From assembly GCF_004379255.2 (NCBI RefSeq), contig NC_056035.1, positions 20,233,902 through 20,297,901 of the forward strand: a stretch of DNA of 64,000 nt, in the 5' to 3' direction. Of the stretch, positions 25,775-38,350 are shown one piece after another (position 1 is the stretch's first letter; each line of letters begins with the position of its first letter). A program made the translations under genes and the position numbers. The notes beneath the pieces are model-generated. The model saw only the letters and a list, made by a program, of their open reading frames with translations. It was not told the DNA's origin and did not search any database. This DNA is from Salvia splendens (lineage: Eukaryota; Streptophyta; Magnoliopsida; Lamiales; Lamiaceae).

Positions 25775-26951
25775 GAGAAAAAATTCCCTAGTCAAGGAAC
25801 ACCAAGGTGGCAATCCTATTTGGTATGTCACACCCATAAACTTTTAACAAATGAAAATATATATAACTCTAATTCCAACTAGATATATAGATTATGGAAA
25901 CACTCTAATTATAAATATATACCATTTATTATATGGAAAGTTTGTGCACATTTTATGCATAATAAATACACTATACTTATAGGTCCATCATTTCATGTAT
26001 TTAAAATTATTAAATCATTTTTTCACTAAGTCATTTTACACGTAAATTAATTATACTAAGCCATCTTACACTAAGATTTTTAGGAGATTACTTTTTTCTT
26101 CTTTATAAATACAGCAAATGTAGACAAATAAAAAGTGTAATTAACTTCAAATTTGTTGGCATTAAATACTGCTCCATATAAATTAAATTAATAATACAAA
26201 TGATTATGTAGTGTCTAATTAAATAAAATATATGGATAATTATTTAGTGTTGATATTAACTGTATGGATATTATATATTTTGTTAAAATTATAAAAATAT
26301 TTAATAAAATAAGATAATTAAAAAAAAAACTAATTTTAAAAATAAATAATAATAATATAATAATAATAATAATAATAAGATGATTAACAAACTAATTTTA
26401 TTACATTAATCATTTTTAATATAGCATGAAAAAACTTCATAAACAAAATAGACAAATGATTGCTGCATGATAAAGCAATTAAATTTAAAATTTTATAAAC
26501 TAGAACTACTATTAAAAAAATGATCGTCATTCCAATTACTATATATTATGTGGTATATATATTATTTAGTGTTTATATATAGTGTGTCTATTATATATAG
26601 AATATGCATAAACTTTCCATATAATAAAATGGTGTACATTTATTATAGAGTGTTTCCATATTTTATATATCTAGTTGGAATATATATTTCCATTTGTCAA
26701 ATTTTTATAGATGTGACATACTCCCTCCGTCCCGCACTACTTGCACTTATTTCCTTTCTGGGCGTCCCAAGTTATTTGCACTCTTTCCATTTTTAGTAAC
26801 AATTTATACCTACAGCCGTAATTGTTGACTTTGTCTATCACTCATTCCTTAATCTCCGTGCCCAAAAGGAAAGGTGCGAGTAGTGCGGGACGGAGGGAGT
26901 ACTAAATAGGATTGCCACCTTGGTATTCCTTGACTAGGAAATTTTTTTTCC
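25775..26951. mobile_element. Long-TIR non-autonomous element, possibly Mutator-like
   Basis: Roughly 200-bp arms are inverted copies of each other: about 25775-25985 (TTCCCTAGTCAAGGAACACC and onward) and about 26550-26951. They are flanked by GGCAAAATT (25766-25774) and GGCAAAACC (26952-26960), matching 7 of 9, as expected of an old 9-bp Mutator-type duplication. The interior is AT-rich and non-coding. A Stowaway MITE interrupts the right arm at 26721-26899. Confidence 0.6.
26721..26899. mobile_element. Stowaway MITE nested in the long-TIR element
   Basis: 179 bp with strong inverted ends (CTCCCTCCGTCCCGCACTAC) and a TA duplication (26719-26720 and 26900-26901). Removing it restores the match between the two arms of the host element. 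Confidence 0.9.
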
Positions 26952-26960
26952 GGCAAAACC

Positions 26961-27463
26961 AGCATTTGAATACGACTAGGGACCAACTCTCCAACTAAAT
27001 TACTCCGTATTTCATGAATTTAATTGAAAATTTGAAACTATTTCATAGACTGCATATCTATTTCTATCTATGTATTGTCCTACTATATAAAAAGTTCATA
27101 ATTACACGTGATAAATGATTTTCCTAGTGTAATGGTTAAATTACTATTAGAGTAAGGAGAATTAAAAAAACCTAATGATTAAGGCCAAGCTTCTCTCTCA
27201 TCCTTGTTTAAATCATGATTACGTTCAAAATCAGTGCAACGACCGTGATTAATTCACCAATAGTTAAGCTATATAACACTCAAATAATTGGTCAAAATGG
27301 GTGACTCGCTGCTTTCATTTATTTTTATTTTGGCGCAACCTATATATAGTTAAATAGCTATGTAATGTGCTTATGACAAGAAATTTGTATTAACACCCAA
27401 ATCCAATGGTAGAACTAAAGTCAAATTTTAGTTCAAATTTGATACGTTAATCTACTAGAAAAC
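26961..27463. other. AT-rich intergenic DNA
   Basis: No gene or transposon ends are recognised in this 500-bp stretch. Confidence 0.5.
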
Positions 27464-27471
27464 AACTAGTC

Positions 27472-28333
27472 CAGGGACGGAGATACAGTGGGCCAAGCCG
27501 CCGTTCCAGCAGGGGCTTGGCCCGTCTCGGTCGCAGAACTTTCACCATGGTTGTCACTGCTTTTGTTTCAGCTGCGGCGAGTTTTAATTTTATACAGACA
27601 GAAGAGGGGGGAAGGAGAGAGAGTGAAAGCCAAAAAAGGGAAAAGGAGAGGGTTAAACTTAAAAAACAATTACGCATTTTACTTTACAGCTGTCACGTGG
27701 GGTCCACTTTCCGTTTTGTGTGTACGTATATTTCTTAAGTAAATTAAAACAATGATATAATCGAAGATGCACTCTTTTTTGTTGAATAATAGTATTAATA
27801 TTAAACACTAATAGTGTGTATATATTTAACAGATTAATTTGCATGTTTCCATAATACTTATTTATTTATCTCGAACTCAGTATAATAAACTATGAATTTT
27901 TATTTTTTTTTCTCAATCATCATATGCATGTACAAAATGTTTTTTTTGGGTATTTAAGTGTACAAAACTATGTTTTTATTATAATAAGCATCTTTCTTTA
28001 TTTATTTTCTTCTTTATCTTTTTCAAATAAAAACTATCGTTTTGAACGCCAAGGATGGGAAATATTTATTAAACGCATTATTTTGATACTAATTTAAAAT
28101 TAAATGCATATGATTTTTAACAGTAATTTGATTATCATTTCCAAGGATGGAAAATATATTTTACTTTGTTCATCAAATGAAATACTATCTTTAGTAAAAT
28201 TTAATTCATTTTGTTGTTTTTTATCTATGCTCAATTAGGTAGTTTACTAATTGGCTCGGAAAATGAATTATTAATATTATTAATAATTTTTATTTTTCAG
28301 CACCGGCTTACCTAAATTTCTAGTTCCGTCCTG
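27472..28333. mobile_element. Non-autonomous hAT element, Tip100-like
   Basis: The left end CAGGGACGGA and the right end, inverted, CAGGACGGA resemble the CAGGGGCGGA ends of Tip100-type hATs. A perfect 8-bp duplication AACTAGTC flanks it (27464-27471 and 28334-28341). The 862-bp interior is non-coding. Confidence 0.85.
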
Positions 28334-28393
28334 AACTAGTCATACTATCGTCCACATAATATTAATTTTTTAATACCCTTTTCTAATAAAATA

Positions 28394-28891
28394 TGTTGGT
28401 GTGGATACTTAATGAATTTCCAAAGAGTTCAGGGACTGAATTGCAAAATGAGAGCACAAGTTTAAAGGTTAGTTCCTGACGGCTATTTCAGTTGAGAAGA
28501 GCAGTTGAGCTACGTTTAAAAAAATAGTTTGAGCTGAAGATTAAGGGCTCAATAACTGAATCAATACATTGAGTGAATTGTACACTATCTTAGTGAGGAA
28601 TTAGAGATGATCATCTGTGTTTCTTGATCCAAGTTCACGAGAGTGTGAGCATATTAATTCTTGAGTGTATTTTCATCTTTGAGTGATTGATTGATCGTTG
28701 TGTGATTATAATTCAGTAGTGTGGAATAAAAGAGATTCGTGATTCTCCCGTGGATGTAGGTTCGATTGAGCCGAACAACGTAACCCATGTGTCTCCAATT
28801 CTTTCACTTTGTTTTACTACCTAGTTTGTGTTCGACAGATTGCCTGTGAGAAAGTGTTCTTCATCAACCATTCTTTCCGTCATTTCCAACA
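28394..28891 (+). repeat. 5' LTR of copia III
   Basis: 498 bp, TGTTGGTGTGG to TTCCAACA, about 97.4 percent identical to 32928-33425 by my count. Confidence 0.93.
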
Positions 28892-28925
28892 AATTGGCGC
28901 CGTCTGTGGGAATCGAACCCACGAG

Positions 28926-31900
28926 ATGACGACCGCGAAGTTTGATATGGAGAAGTTCACGGGCAAGAACGACTTTGGGCTGTGGCGGCTCAAGATGAAG
29001 GTCGTTATGATACAGCAGGGCTTATGGGATGTGTTGAAGAGCAGAGCCGATACAGATGAAGAAAAGGGTGAAGTCAAGGCTCAAGATCTCCAGGATAAAG
29101 CCTATAGCACCCTGATCCTAAGTCTAAGTGATCGGGTGTTGACAGAGGTTTCAAAGGAAGAGACCACGGCTGGTGTTTGGGCCAAGCTTGAGTCATTGTA
29201 TATGACTAAATCTCTCACCAACAGGCTCTTGCTCAAGCAGAAGTTGTTCACGTTCAAGCTTTCAGAGTCAAGAAATATTGGAGAGCAAGTTGAGGAATTT
29301 GCCAAGTTTGTGGATGATCTTGAGAATATTGAGGAGGCTATCAAGGATGAGGATAAGGCGTTGATGCTCCTCAATTCTTTGCCTAAGAGCTTCGAGCAAT
29401 TAAAGGATGCAATACTGCTTGGGAGAGATTCCAAAGTCACTTATGAGGAGGTACATTCTGCACTCAAGATGAAAGAATTCCAGAAAGTAGTTGATAAGCT
29501 TATTGATCCAGGTAGTGAAAGTCTGAATGTAAGATTTGATTTAAAGAAGAATGGAAAGAAGAAATCCCAGAAGAAACCGAAATCTTGGAAGGAAAAATTT
29601 GGAGATGAGAAGGAAACCAGATCGTGTCACCATTGTAAAAAGCCTGGACACATAAAGAAGAACTGTTATGCTTGGAAGAGGAAGCAAGCCGAGGGTGATA
29701 AAGCACAGGATACTGCTGATGTTACTCAAGAGGTAGAGGTTGCTCAGGTTATGAATGTGACAGAGGATGAGGCACCAGATGTTTGGGTGATGGACTCCGG
29801 TTACAGTTTTCATATGACTTCCAAGAAAAGGTGGCTCATGGATCTACAAGATGCTACTGGTTCTGTACTGCTGGGAAATAACCAGGTATGTCAAGTAAAG
29901 GGCATAAGAAGTGTAAGAATGCTCATGGAAGATGGCTCTCAAAAGATACTTTCAGAAGTCAGATATATTCCATCCATCAAGAGAAATCTGATCTCTCTTG
30001 GAATGCTTGAGAGAAAGGGTTTAACATCCATTTTCGCTGGTGGTTTTATAAAGGTTATAAAGGGCACAGACATTCTTATGGTTGCTAAGAGAGTGAATAA
30101 TTTGTATTATCTCAAAGCAAGAGCTATTGATGCAGATCAGGTGAATGTAGTAGCAAAATTGAAGTTGATTGATTGGCATCACAGGCTTGGTCATCTGGGG
30201 CATGTTGGGTTGAAAGAACTTGCCAAGAAAAACCTGATAGCTTTTGATGGAGAATCAGATGAAGGTGAACTCGGATCTTGTGAAGAATGTATACTGGGAA
30301 AGAGCAAGAAATTACCATATGCTGCCGGGAAACACGCTTCATCAAAGCCATTGGAGTATGCACATGCTGATAGCTGTGGGCCATCACCAATTCAGAGCAT
30401 GGGTGGAGGCAGGTATTTCCTTTCAATTGTAGATTATTTTTCTAGGAAGATTTGGCTTTATGCGATGAAAGAGAAATCTGAGGCTTTCACTAAATTTCAA
30501 GAATGGTGCACTGAAGTTGAGACTGAGAATGGCAGTGTTTTAAAGTGCCTTAGAACAGATAACGGTCTTGAATTTCTTTCAGCTAAGTTTGATGCTTTCT
30601 GCAAAAGTAAAAAGGATAAAGAGGCACAGAACCGTTCCTCACAACCCCCAACAGAACGGAGTGGCTGAGAGAGCTAACAGGACAATTCTGGAAAGGCCCA
30701 GGTGTATGCTCATCTCATTAGGTATGCCTAAGCACTTCTGGGCCGAGGCTGCTTTAACAACTGTAATGCTTATCAATAAATGTCCATCTACTTCAATTGA
30801 TAATGACACACCAGATATGAGATGGTATGGATCAGCTGGTGACTATACAAAATTAAGAAATTTTGGCTGCAGAGTGTATGCGCATGCTAAAAGAACCAAG
30901 CTAGATCCTAGGGCCCTCAAGTGTGTTATGTTGGGATATCAGAAGGGGGTGAAAGGCTATAGGCTGTGGTGCACGGAAAAGGAAATGGGACAGGTGGTGA
31001 TCAGTAGAGATGTGGTATTTAGAGAAGATGAAATGCCATACTTGCAACAGAAGTCAGATAGTACTAAGTTTGAGGTGGAGCTCACTGGGCATGAACAAAA
31101 AGATGCTAATGATGAAGTATCCAGTGAGGAGGCTCCAGAAATGATTCAAACAGGGGAAGCAAGTGAGAAGCAAAAGAGTCACATTATAGAAAGGGATAAA
31201 CCAAGAAGGAACATCAAGCTTCCATCCAGGTTCAGTGACTATGACATGCTTTACTATGCTCTCACAGTAGAAGAAGAGATTGAGTTTCATGAGCCTCCAA
31301 GCTATAAAGAAGCAGTAAGAAGTCATGAGAAAGACAGCTGGGCTAGAGCGATGCAAGAAGAAATAGATTCACTTTACAAGAATCATACCTGGATTTTGGT
31401 TTTGAGACCAGAGCATCATAAATGCATAGGCTGTAAATGGGTGTACAAGAAGAAGATAGAAGCATTCAGAAACAATGAGGTAAGATATAAAGCAAGGATG
31501 GTGGCTTAAGGGTTCACTCAAAGAGAAGGGATTGATTATAATGAAATCTTCTCCCCCGTGGTGAAACACAATTCCATTAGGATTTTGCTGGCCATTGTTG
31601 CTCACAAAGATTGAGAGCTTCAGCAGATGGATGTGAAAACAACTTTCTTAAATGGAGAGTTGGAAGAAAAAATATATATGGAGCAGCCTGGGGGTTTTGT
31701 GAATAAGGAAGAAGAAGACAAAGTCTGCCTATTGAAAAGAAGTTTGTATGGGCTAAGACAAAGCTCTAGACAATGGTACATCAGGTTTGATGAATTCATA
31801 CAGAGAATTGGTTTTGAGAAATCTCTATATGACAGTTGTATCTTCATTAAGAAGAGCAAGGGGACAATTATTGCCTATTTGTTACTCTATGTAGATGATA

Positions 31901-32866
31901 TGCTAATTGCAGCAGCAATATTGTCAGAAATTCAAGATATCAAGAATGAGCAAGAATCGGAATTTGATATGAAGAATTTAGGGAATGCAAAGAGGATCCT
32001 GGGGATGGACATCATCAGAAATAGAAAGGAAAAGGAACTGTGGCTCACTCAGAAGGAATACATCAATAAGCTTCTAGAGAGATTCCAGATGAAGAGTAGC
32101 AAATCTGTGACAATATCTCTGTCACAACAGTTTAAGCTATCAGTTGATCAGAGTCCAAAGACTGAAGAACAAAGAGAGGAGATGCTCAAGATACCCTATG
32201 CTAGTATTATTGGCAGTATGTTGTACACAATGGTTTTCTCAAGGCCGGATATTAGTCATGCTATAAGTGTAACTAGCAGGTTTATGGCAGACCCGGGGAT
32301 AGAGCACTGGCATGGACTGAAGTGGATATTAAAGTATCTCAGGGGCACAACTGATTACAACATTCTATTTGATGGTGGTCAGAAATTTGGTGATGAAGCT
32401 GTGATAGGATATTGTGATTCGGATTTCGCAGTGAGTCAAGGACACTAGAAAATCCTAGTCAGGATATGTATTTTGTCTTTATGGAGCAGCTGTGAGTTGG
32501 AAATCAAACTTCCAGTCAGTGGTAGCCCTTTCCACAACAGAGGCTAAATACATAGCCATGGCAGAGGCAGTGAAAGAAAGCTTCTGGTTGAAGGGAATAC
32601 TTTCAGATTTTGGAATAAATCAGGATGCTGTAACAATCATGTGTGACAGTAATAGCGCAACATGCTTATCCAAGCATCAGACCTTCCATGAAAGATCTAA
32701 ACATGTGGATGTAAAGCTGCACTTTATCAGGGATGAAGTGAACAAAGGGAAGGTGAAAATTGAGAAGGTGTCTACGGAAGAAAATGCTGCAGACATGTTG
32801 ACTAAGACTATTCCTAGTTCCAAACTCAAGCATTGCTTGGAGCTAGTGAAGTTGGTCAGGTACTGA
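28926..32866 (+). pseudogene. Copia III Gag-Pol polyprotein, multiply disrupted
   Basis: Starts at ATG 28926 (MTTAKFDMEKFTGKNDFGLW), homologous to the Gag of copia II. The knuckle CHHCKKPGHIKKNC, protease (DSGY where relatives have DSGC), integrase zinc finger and core (RTDNGLEF) follow in one frame. Breaks are a frameshift near 30612-30620 inside integrase, TAA 31507-31509 in reverse transcriptase, a TGA just before 31618 where relatives have Trp, and a frameshift near 32440-32490 in RNase H. Reverse transcriptase still shows YVDD. Relatives read HADLWGP where this copy reads HADSCGP. It cannot encode a working polyprotein. Confidence 0.92.
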
Positions 32867-32927
32867 GGTTTGTAAGGTTGGAGAAAATGACCGAATGTTA
32901 TTTCATTCAAGATCCAAGGTGGAGATT

Positions 32928-33425
32928 TGTTGGTGTGGATACTTAATGAATTTCCAAAGAGGTCAGGGACTGAATTGCAAAATGAGAGCACAAGTTTAAA
33001 GGTTAGTTCCTAACGGCTATTTCAGTTGAGAAGAGCGGTTGAGCTACGTTTAAAAAAATAGTTTGAGCTGAAGACTGAGGGCTCAATAACTGAATCAATA
33101 CATTGAGTGAATTGTACACTATCTTAGTGAGGAATTAGAGAGGATCATCTGTGTTTCTTGATCCAAGTTCACGAGAGTGTGAGCATATTAATTCTTGAGT
33201 GTATTTTCATCTTTGAGTGATTGATTGATCGTTGTGTGATTGTAATTCAGTAGTTTGGAATAAAAGAGATTCGTGATTCTCCCGTGGACGTAGGTTCGAT
33301 TGAGCCGAACCACGTAACCCATGTGTCTCCAATTCTTTCACTTTGTTTTACTGCATAGTTTGTGTTCGACAGATTGCCTGTGAGAAAGTGTTCTTCATCA
33401 ACCATTCTTTCGGTCATTTCCAACA
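32928..33425 (+). repeat. 3' LTR of copia III
   Basis: 498 bp, preceded by the polypurine tract and followed by the AAATA duplication. Confidence 0.93.
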
Positions 33426-33551
33426 AAATAAAAAGAATATGAAGAGAGATTTGACAGCCACCAAAAACTAGACCAACTTCAACACCAAAAGGAGGATTTA
33501 TGACCACTTCGTTTATACACCACATGTATTATAATTTACTATTAATTTATG

Positions 33552-33634
<83 letters not shown>
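33552..33634. repeat. (TAA)n microsatellite
   Basis: About 27 uninterrupted ATA/TAA triplets. This long perfect array is likely length-polymorphic. Confidence 0.97.
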
Positions 33635-33951
33635 TTTAAAAACTCACTCATACAGTGGCAGATCAAAGATTTTAAATTAGAGTTTGGTAAATAAAAATTT
33701 GAAAACTTTTCATTATTTAAAATGATAATTCTTAGATATATATAATAATAGAAATTTTATTTTGAAAGACTTTTGAATATTTAAAATAAATTTAATTTTG
33801 AAAGACTTTTTAGTACATAAAATAAAACATAATGCATCATATTTAGTAAATCATCTCAAATATGACCCTACTTAGAAACTATAAATAATAAAGATTATAA
33901 CAAACTTTATATATTTCATGTATAGAAAATAAATGCGAGTACAAAATAATA

Positions 33952-34152
33952 CTCCCTCCGTCCCATAAATATGAAACATTTGGTTTTCGGCACGAGATTT
34001 TATACAGTATTGTTTTGTGAGTTATTGAAAAGAGAGTAAAGTAAGAGAGAGAGAAAAGTAGAGAGAGTGTTGTTTCCATTTTAGGAAACGTTTCATTTTT
34101 AATGGGACAGCCCAAAAAGGAAAACGTTTAATTTCTAATGGGACAGAGGGAG
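33952..34152. mobile_element. Stowaway-type MITE
   Basis: 201 bp, starting CTCCCTCCGTCCCATAAAT and ending inverted as CTCCCTCTGTCCCATTAG, flanked by TA at both sides. Non-coding. Confidence 0.88.
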
Positions 34153-34184
34153 TAAATGATTAGACCCAATTAATTATATGTATC

Positions 34185-34330
34185 AAAAGTAAAACAATTA
34201 AAAAATAAAAACAAAAATGAAAGATGGAATGACAGAAAACGCACTTAAGAGGGATCCAACCTGAGTCTTAGGCTAGGAGTCTAGGACAAAATGAGTGTTC
34301 TACCACTAGGTTATTTATAATTTTGGGGGA
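34185..34330 (-). mobile_element. Possible tRNA-derived SINE
   Basis: On the minus strand a polymerase III A-box-like sequence (TAGTGGTAGAAC, about 34304-34315) is followed by a B-box-like sequence (GGTTGGATCCC, about 34251-34261; consensus GGTTCGANNCC). The downstream sequence becomes T-rich with TTTTTGTTTTTATTTTTT. This is the layout of a tRNA-related SINE. No cloverleaf can be drawn, so it is not a working tRNA gene. Confidence 0.35.
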
Positions 34331-36817
34331 TTCAATCGTACTCCTTGTATTTAATTGGATCTTCCAGTATCAAGCAAACCCTCATATTGTAACTACGAGG
34401 TGTGATATATACAAAACTCAATTTTATTGTAGAACACAATCAAAACCCGAAAATTATTTTAGATACTTGGGAGGCCATTGTTAAATAGTATTTGATTCAT
34501 TTTTAGACACCACATAGACATTGTAGAGGTCATTTTAGATACCTCTATATTCATTTTTTAATGCAGAGATCACTGCTAGACTATTTTATCAACGATGGCC
34601 TAAAATGGTCTAACAGTAGCTTTTGTATTTTTCTAAATTCAAATTTTATAAAATAATTTTAAAATAAACTAACAATAACTTTGTATTTTCTAAAAATGAC
34701 AGTTATATAATTTATCGTTAAAATGCATTCTTATTTTGATCATATTCCTAAGTACACTTTCATTCTCTACGACAGAGAAGCAAGAATGAGAAAACAAAAA
34801 ATAGAGTAGAATAGTCCCTCCCTTTTATTTTATTTAAAGAAAGACTATAGTTGACCTATAAATACTTGCGATAAAGGTGATATACGAAATTATCTAATTG
34901 TAGATCACATTGACGCTCAGGGTCAACTATGATGATTAGCATTCAACAATTTAATTTAAAACAAACGTTTAATAGTCATCAATTCGTGAAATTATACAAT
35001 GTTGATTGTTGAAAAACAACAAAACTAGACAATAGTTTATTAAATTAATTAATAAGCACAACTGTTGCTCTTGTACCACAACATGACTAGTTGACGACAA
35101 AAGTGTAGAAAAAAAGCAAGCGTTTTGTTTGCTTTAGTAGAATAAACTAAAGAGTAATTATTTTATTTCACATCGATATGCATATACATAAAAAAGTCGA
35201 TATAACTATATCAATATTGTGCATGTGGAATCTCAATTTAGAATATGCAGCTTTTAGTTAAAACTATTGATATTTTAGAATACATATTTTAATAATAGAC
35301 CTAAAATATAACTCTACTTTTGATAGGAGTATCTATCTTGATAATTAATGACTTAAATACACTATTCACCTATTTTCTTATTTCTATTTTTCAATTGTAA
35401 TATCCAATTAAATTAAATGGAAAATACACAAAAAAGATATATTAAAATTTAATTAAAACATCTAAAATATGGTGCGCACATACATGATATCAGCTTGCAC
35501 GTCCTTTAACCACACACGCCTCAAACTTTTGATAATTGCAAACCGTGCTTGGAGCACACGGAATGCACGTTGGTCGACGTTTCTTTCTATGTGAACAAGC
35601 TCTTTACGAGTCCTTTGGATAAGAAAAGGTCACGAGGAAAGTTGAACACCTAAGGTAGATGTCGTCTACAATGAAGTAGACCATATTACATTGATGTCAA
35701 TTGAGCGTGAGATGAACTTGGTATTTTAATGTATTTAGGGGTTAGACATGATATGATTTTTCTAGTTTTTGAATTATTTATGTTTTTTTTAATTCTTTGA
35801 CAATTGACTATTTTGTGTCTCTGCTAAGTTTTGATAGAAAACGAGCATAATAAATTAAAAGTATAAAATTGGAATCACAACGCACAAACAGTTTTTTCGC
35901 ATATAATAGTTGAAGGAAATGATCACTGAACATCACTCCAGAATGCCAAGGATCTATCTCGAATGCTATAGATATTTTCAATTTTAGAATTCATATATAA
36001 ATCATATTGCTAGAACTGACACTAGTAAGCAAAGAATGTGTAGAAAAACTTAAATATTGTTATTAAGCAGTAGAATTTAGAGATTGTAGATTTGTCGATT
36101 GCTTATGTCTTTTCCACGAGTAGATTCCTTAGATTCAACCTTAGGGATTCTAACTTATTCTCAATGTTACACTTCATATATTGTGGGGACAACTACAAAT
36201 AAAGTCTAGCTAACGAAGTTTTGCAGAATTTTGTTTCACAAAACAAGAACATCAAGTGGTGTTTATATATGTTGTTCAACAAAAACAGAAGTGACACCTA
36301 GTTATAGGTGAATTGTAGTTCAAATGTTGTAGGAAGTCATGTCCATTTATGAAGAAAATGAGGAATAGTGAGTATTGTTATTTGACGTGAATAAATAGGA
36401 GAGAGAAAAGTAGCAGGTTTATGTTACAAAAATGAAATGAAACTAACTTTTGTAAAAATAAAATTATTGGATGTAGATGAAGGGAGTGAAAAACGACATC
36501 GTTTTAACACTTTTTTTTGGGGGGGGGGGTTCAAGGTGTCTCTCCTACCATTAACTAGAGGACTACATCACCCTAGCGGTCAACACACTAAACGATAGGA
36601 GACTGACCAAATAGTTTGCTCCATCTATATGGGCAGAAATCAAACTTTTGAAGGTGCTGAACTGAACCACCACGCCAGCCAGCCAACCATGTCCTGCTTC
36701 TAATATCAATGGACTGACACATCAATTTTAATTTGCCCGAAAATGGCATTGTAGTAAATTAACGCAAATGCCTAAATTGATGATATTTAAAATCACGTTT
36801 ACAGTTCATGATATATA
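34331..36817. other. Long AT-rich intergenic stretch
   Basis: No open frame of interest or transposon ends are recognised over about 2.5 kb. A poly-T/poly-G junction near 36510-36530 followed by moderately GC-rich non-coding sequence (to about 36720) may be the edge of an unrecognised repeat. Confidence 0.45.
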
Positions 36818-37019
36818 CTCCATGTATCTCATTATACGTGAGACGTATTTTTAGGCCGTCCCACTATAAGTGGGACATTTCCTTTTATAGCAAAAAAAGA
36901 ACACCATATCTCTCTCTTACTTCATCCTCTCTCTGACATACTTAGATTTTACATGATTTTAGAGGGTGGTTTTGTATGAATTTGATCATATATCGTCTAT
37001 TATTAGGCGTGTTTATATC

Positions 37020-38350
37020 TACTTCTCTATTATGTTGGTATGTTGACCATTTTGTTAAGAATGTGTAGAAAAAGGTGCAAAATAGGTGGATGTGCAGTAG
37101 CCTTGGTTTGAGACAATTTTACTGGATATTTTGAATTCCAATTAACCCCCAATGCATATCATTCTCTTCGTCTTCGAAAGAGCTTCGCGTGGGTATCTTA
37201 AACACCTCAATCAGAGCTCTGTAGAAGAAGTTATGACCATTTTACAAGCACTGCGCTGTCCAGAAAATCTCACGCGGCCGGGTGAATTGTTACCCTATAA
37301 TTACACCCGGCCGGGTGTCGCAAATTGAGCGCTGGAAGCTCAGAAACTGGTCGAAAATCATCACCCGGCCGGGTGATTTTTACCCTTTATAATTCCACCC
37401 GGCCGGGTAAGTTGTTTTGGCGTATTTTTATGCTAAAAACGCGATTTTTGATGGGGATTAAAAGGAGAAAAATCCTAGGGTTCAATCTATTCTACACTCA
37501 CCGCCAAACACACATTCTCCCTCTCTCCGAAGAACTCTTGGAAGACGATTGAAGATTCAAGCTTCAATTCCTCAGCCAATTGTAATTCGTATCATGAATT
37601 CCATTGTTTTCTTAGTTTCTTTTTGTTTTCTACCATGAACATGAGTAGCGAAGCACCTTTCATGTAGAATTCTTGGTGAAGATGCATTGATTCATAGTTT
37701 TAATCCAATTGACTTCGGTTTATCTTGCTCTTGCAATTGTTTGAATTATTCTTGTGCTTTTTCCTATCAATTGCTTGATCACCAATTGAGAGTGTTAGGG
37801 TTTCTTAGAGTAATCGGGAGATGAAATATTTAATCTTGAAAGAGGAATAATTCTCACCTTAATTCAATAGAACTCGGGAGAGTTGAGATTTTGAGTAAGA
37901 TCATTAATCTAATCAAACTGTTAGGAGTTAGGTCTAAGAATTAGAAGGGGACTTCAATTATTACACCTAATCTACGGATTTCTCACCTGGGGAGGGGGTT
38001 TAATCTACAATCGTGATTGATTCAACAATTCTGAAGACTTTAAATGGTAAATCTATTTCAATTGGGTTAGACTATGAGTTGCGCATCGGATCCCGTAATT
38101 CTGCATATTTCTCCATCATCTTATACAACTTGCTTAATTGCTCTCTTGTTTAAGTGTTTTAATTTAATCTCTGAATTTATATGCTTTTAGTAGTTGTTAG
38201 TTTCAAAACCCAAAATTTCCTGATTGTCTGGATAGTAGTTGAAATTTGTTCGTGGTACTTAAGTTTACACTTAATTGTCTCTGTGGGATACGATATACTC
38301 TTGTTTGCTAAATGCTACAATAACCCCGTACACTTGCGGGTATTAATTGG
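37020..38350 (+). mobile_element. Probable solo LTR or LTR fragment of a Gypsy element
   Basis: The sequence has the character of long plant Gypsy (Athila/Tat-like) LTRs: repeated CCCGGCCGGGTG palindromes, a leader-like middle, and a right end with CTCTGTGGGATACGATATAC and CCCGTACACTTGCGGGTA. No internal coding region or second LTR is present. I could not fix the ends or a 5-bp duplication. Confidence 0.4.
37271..37410. repeat. Four CGGCCGGGTG palindromic repeats
   Basis: CGGCCGGGTG or CCCGGCCGGGTG occurs four times in 140 bp, in two pairs each separated by a TTACCCTATAAT-like spacer. It lies in the probable Gypsy LTR. Confidence 0.85.

Larger units (their letters stand above)
28394..33425 (+). 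mobile_element. Ty1/copia retrotransposon III
   Basis: A 5032-bp plus-strand element with two 498-bp LTRs and a perfect AAATA duplication (28389-28393 and 33426-33430). The primer-binding site TGGCGCCGTCTGTGGGAA follows the 5' LTR from 28895. A purine tract AAGGTGGAGATT precedes the 3' LTR. The LTRs differ at about 13 of 498 sites (2.6 percent), making it the oldest of the four copia copies here. Confidence 0.95.

Noticed and set aside
27447..27742. Short open frames on both strands near 27.5 kb
   Set aside because: They lie across the end of the hAT element at 27472 and resemble no protein; low-complexity Lys/Arg or Leu/Ser-rich.
33500..33694. A reading frame with a long poly-asparagine run
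   Set aside because: It is a translation of the (TAA)n microsatellite and has no other protein character.
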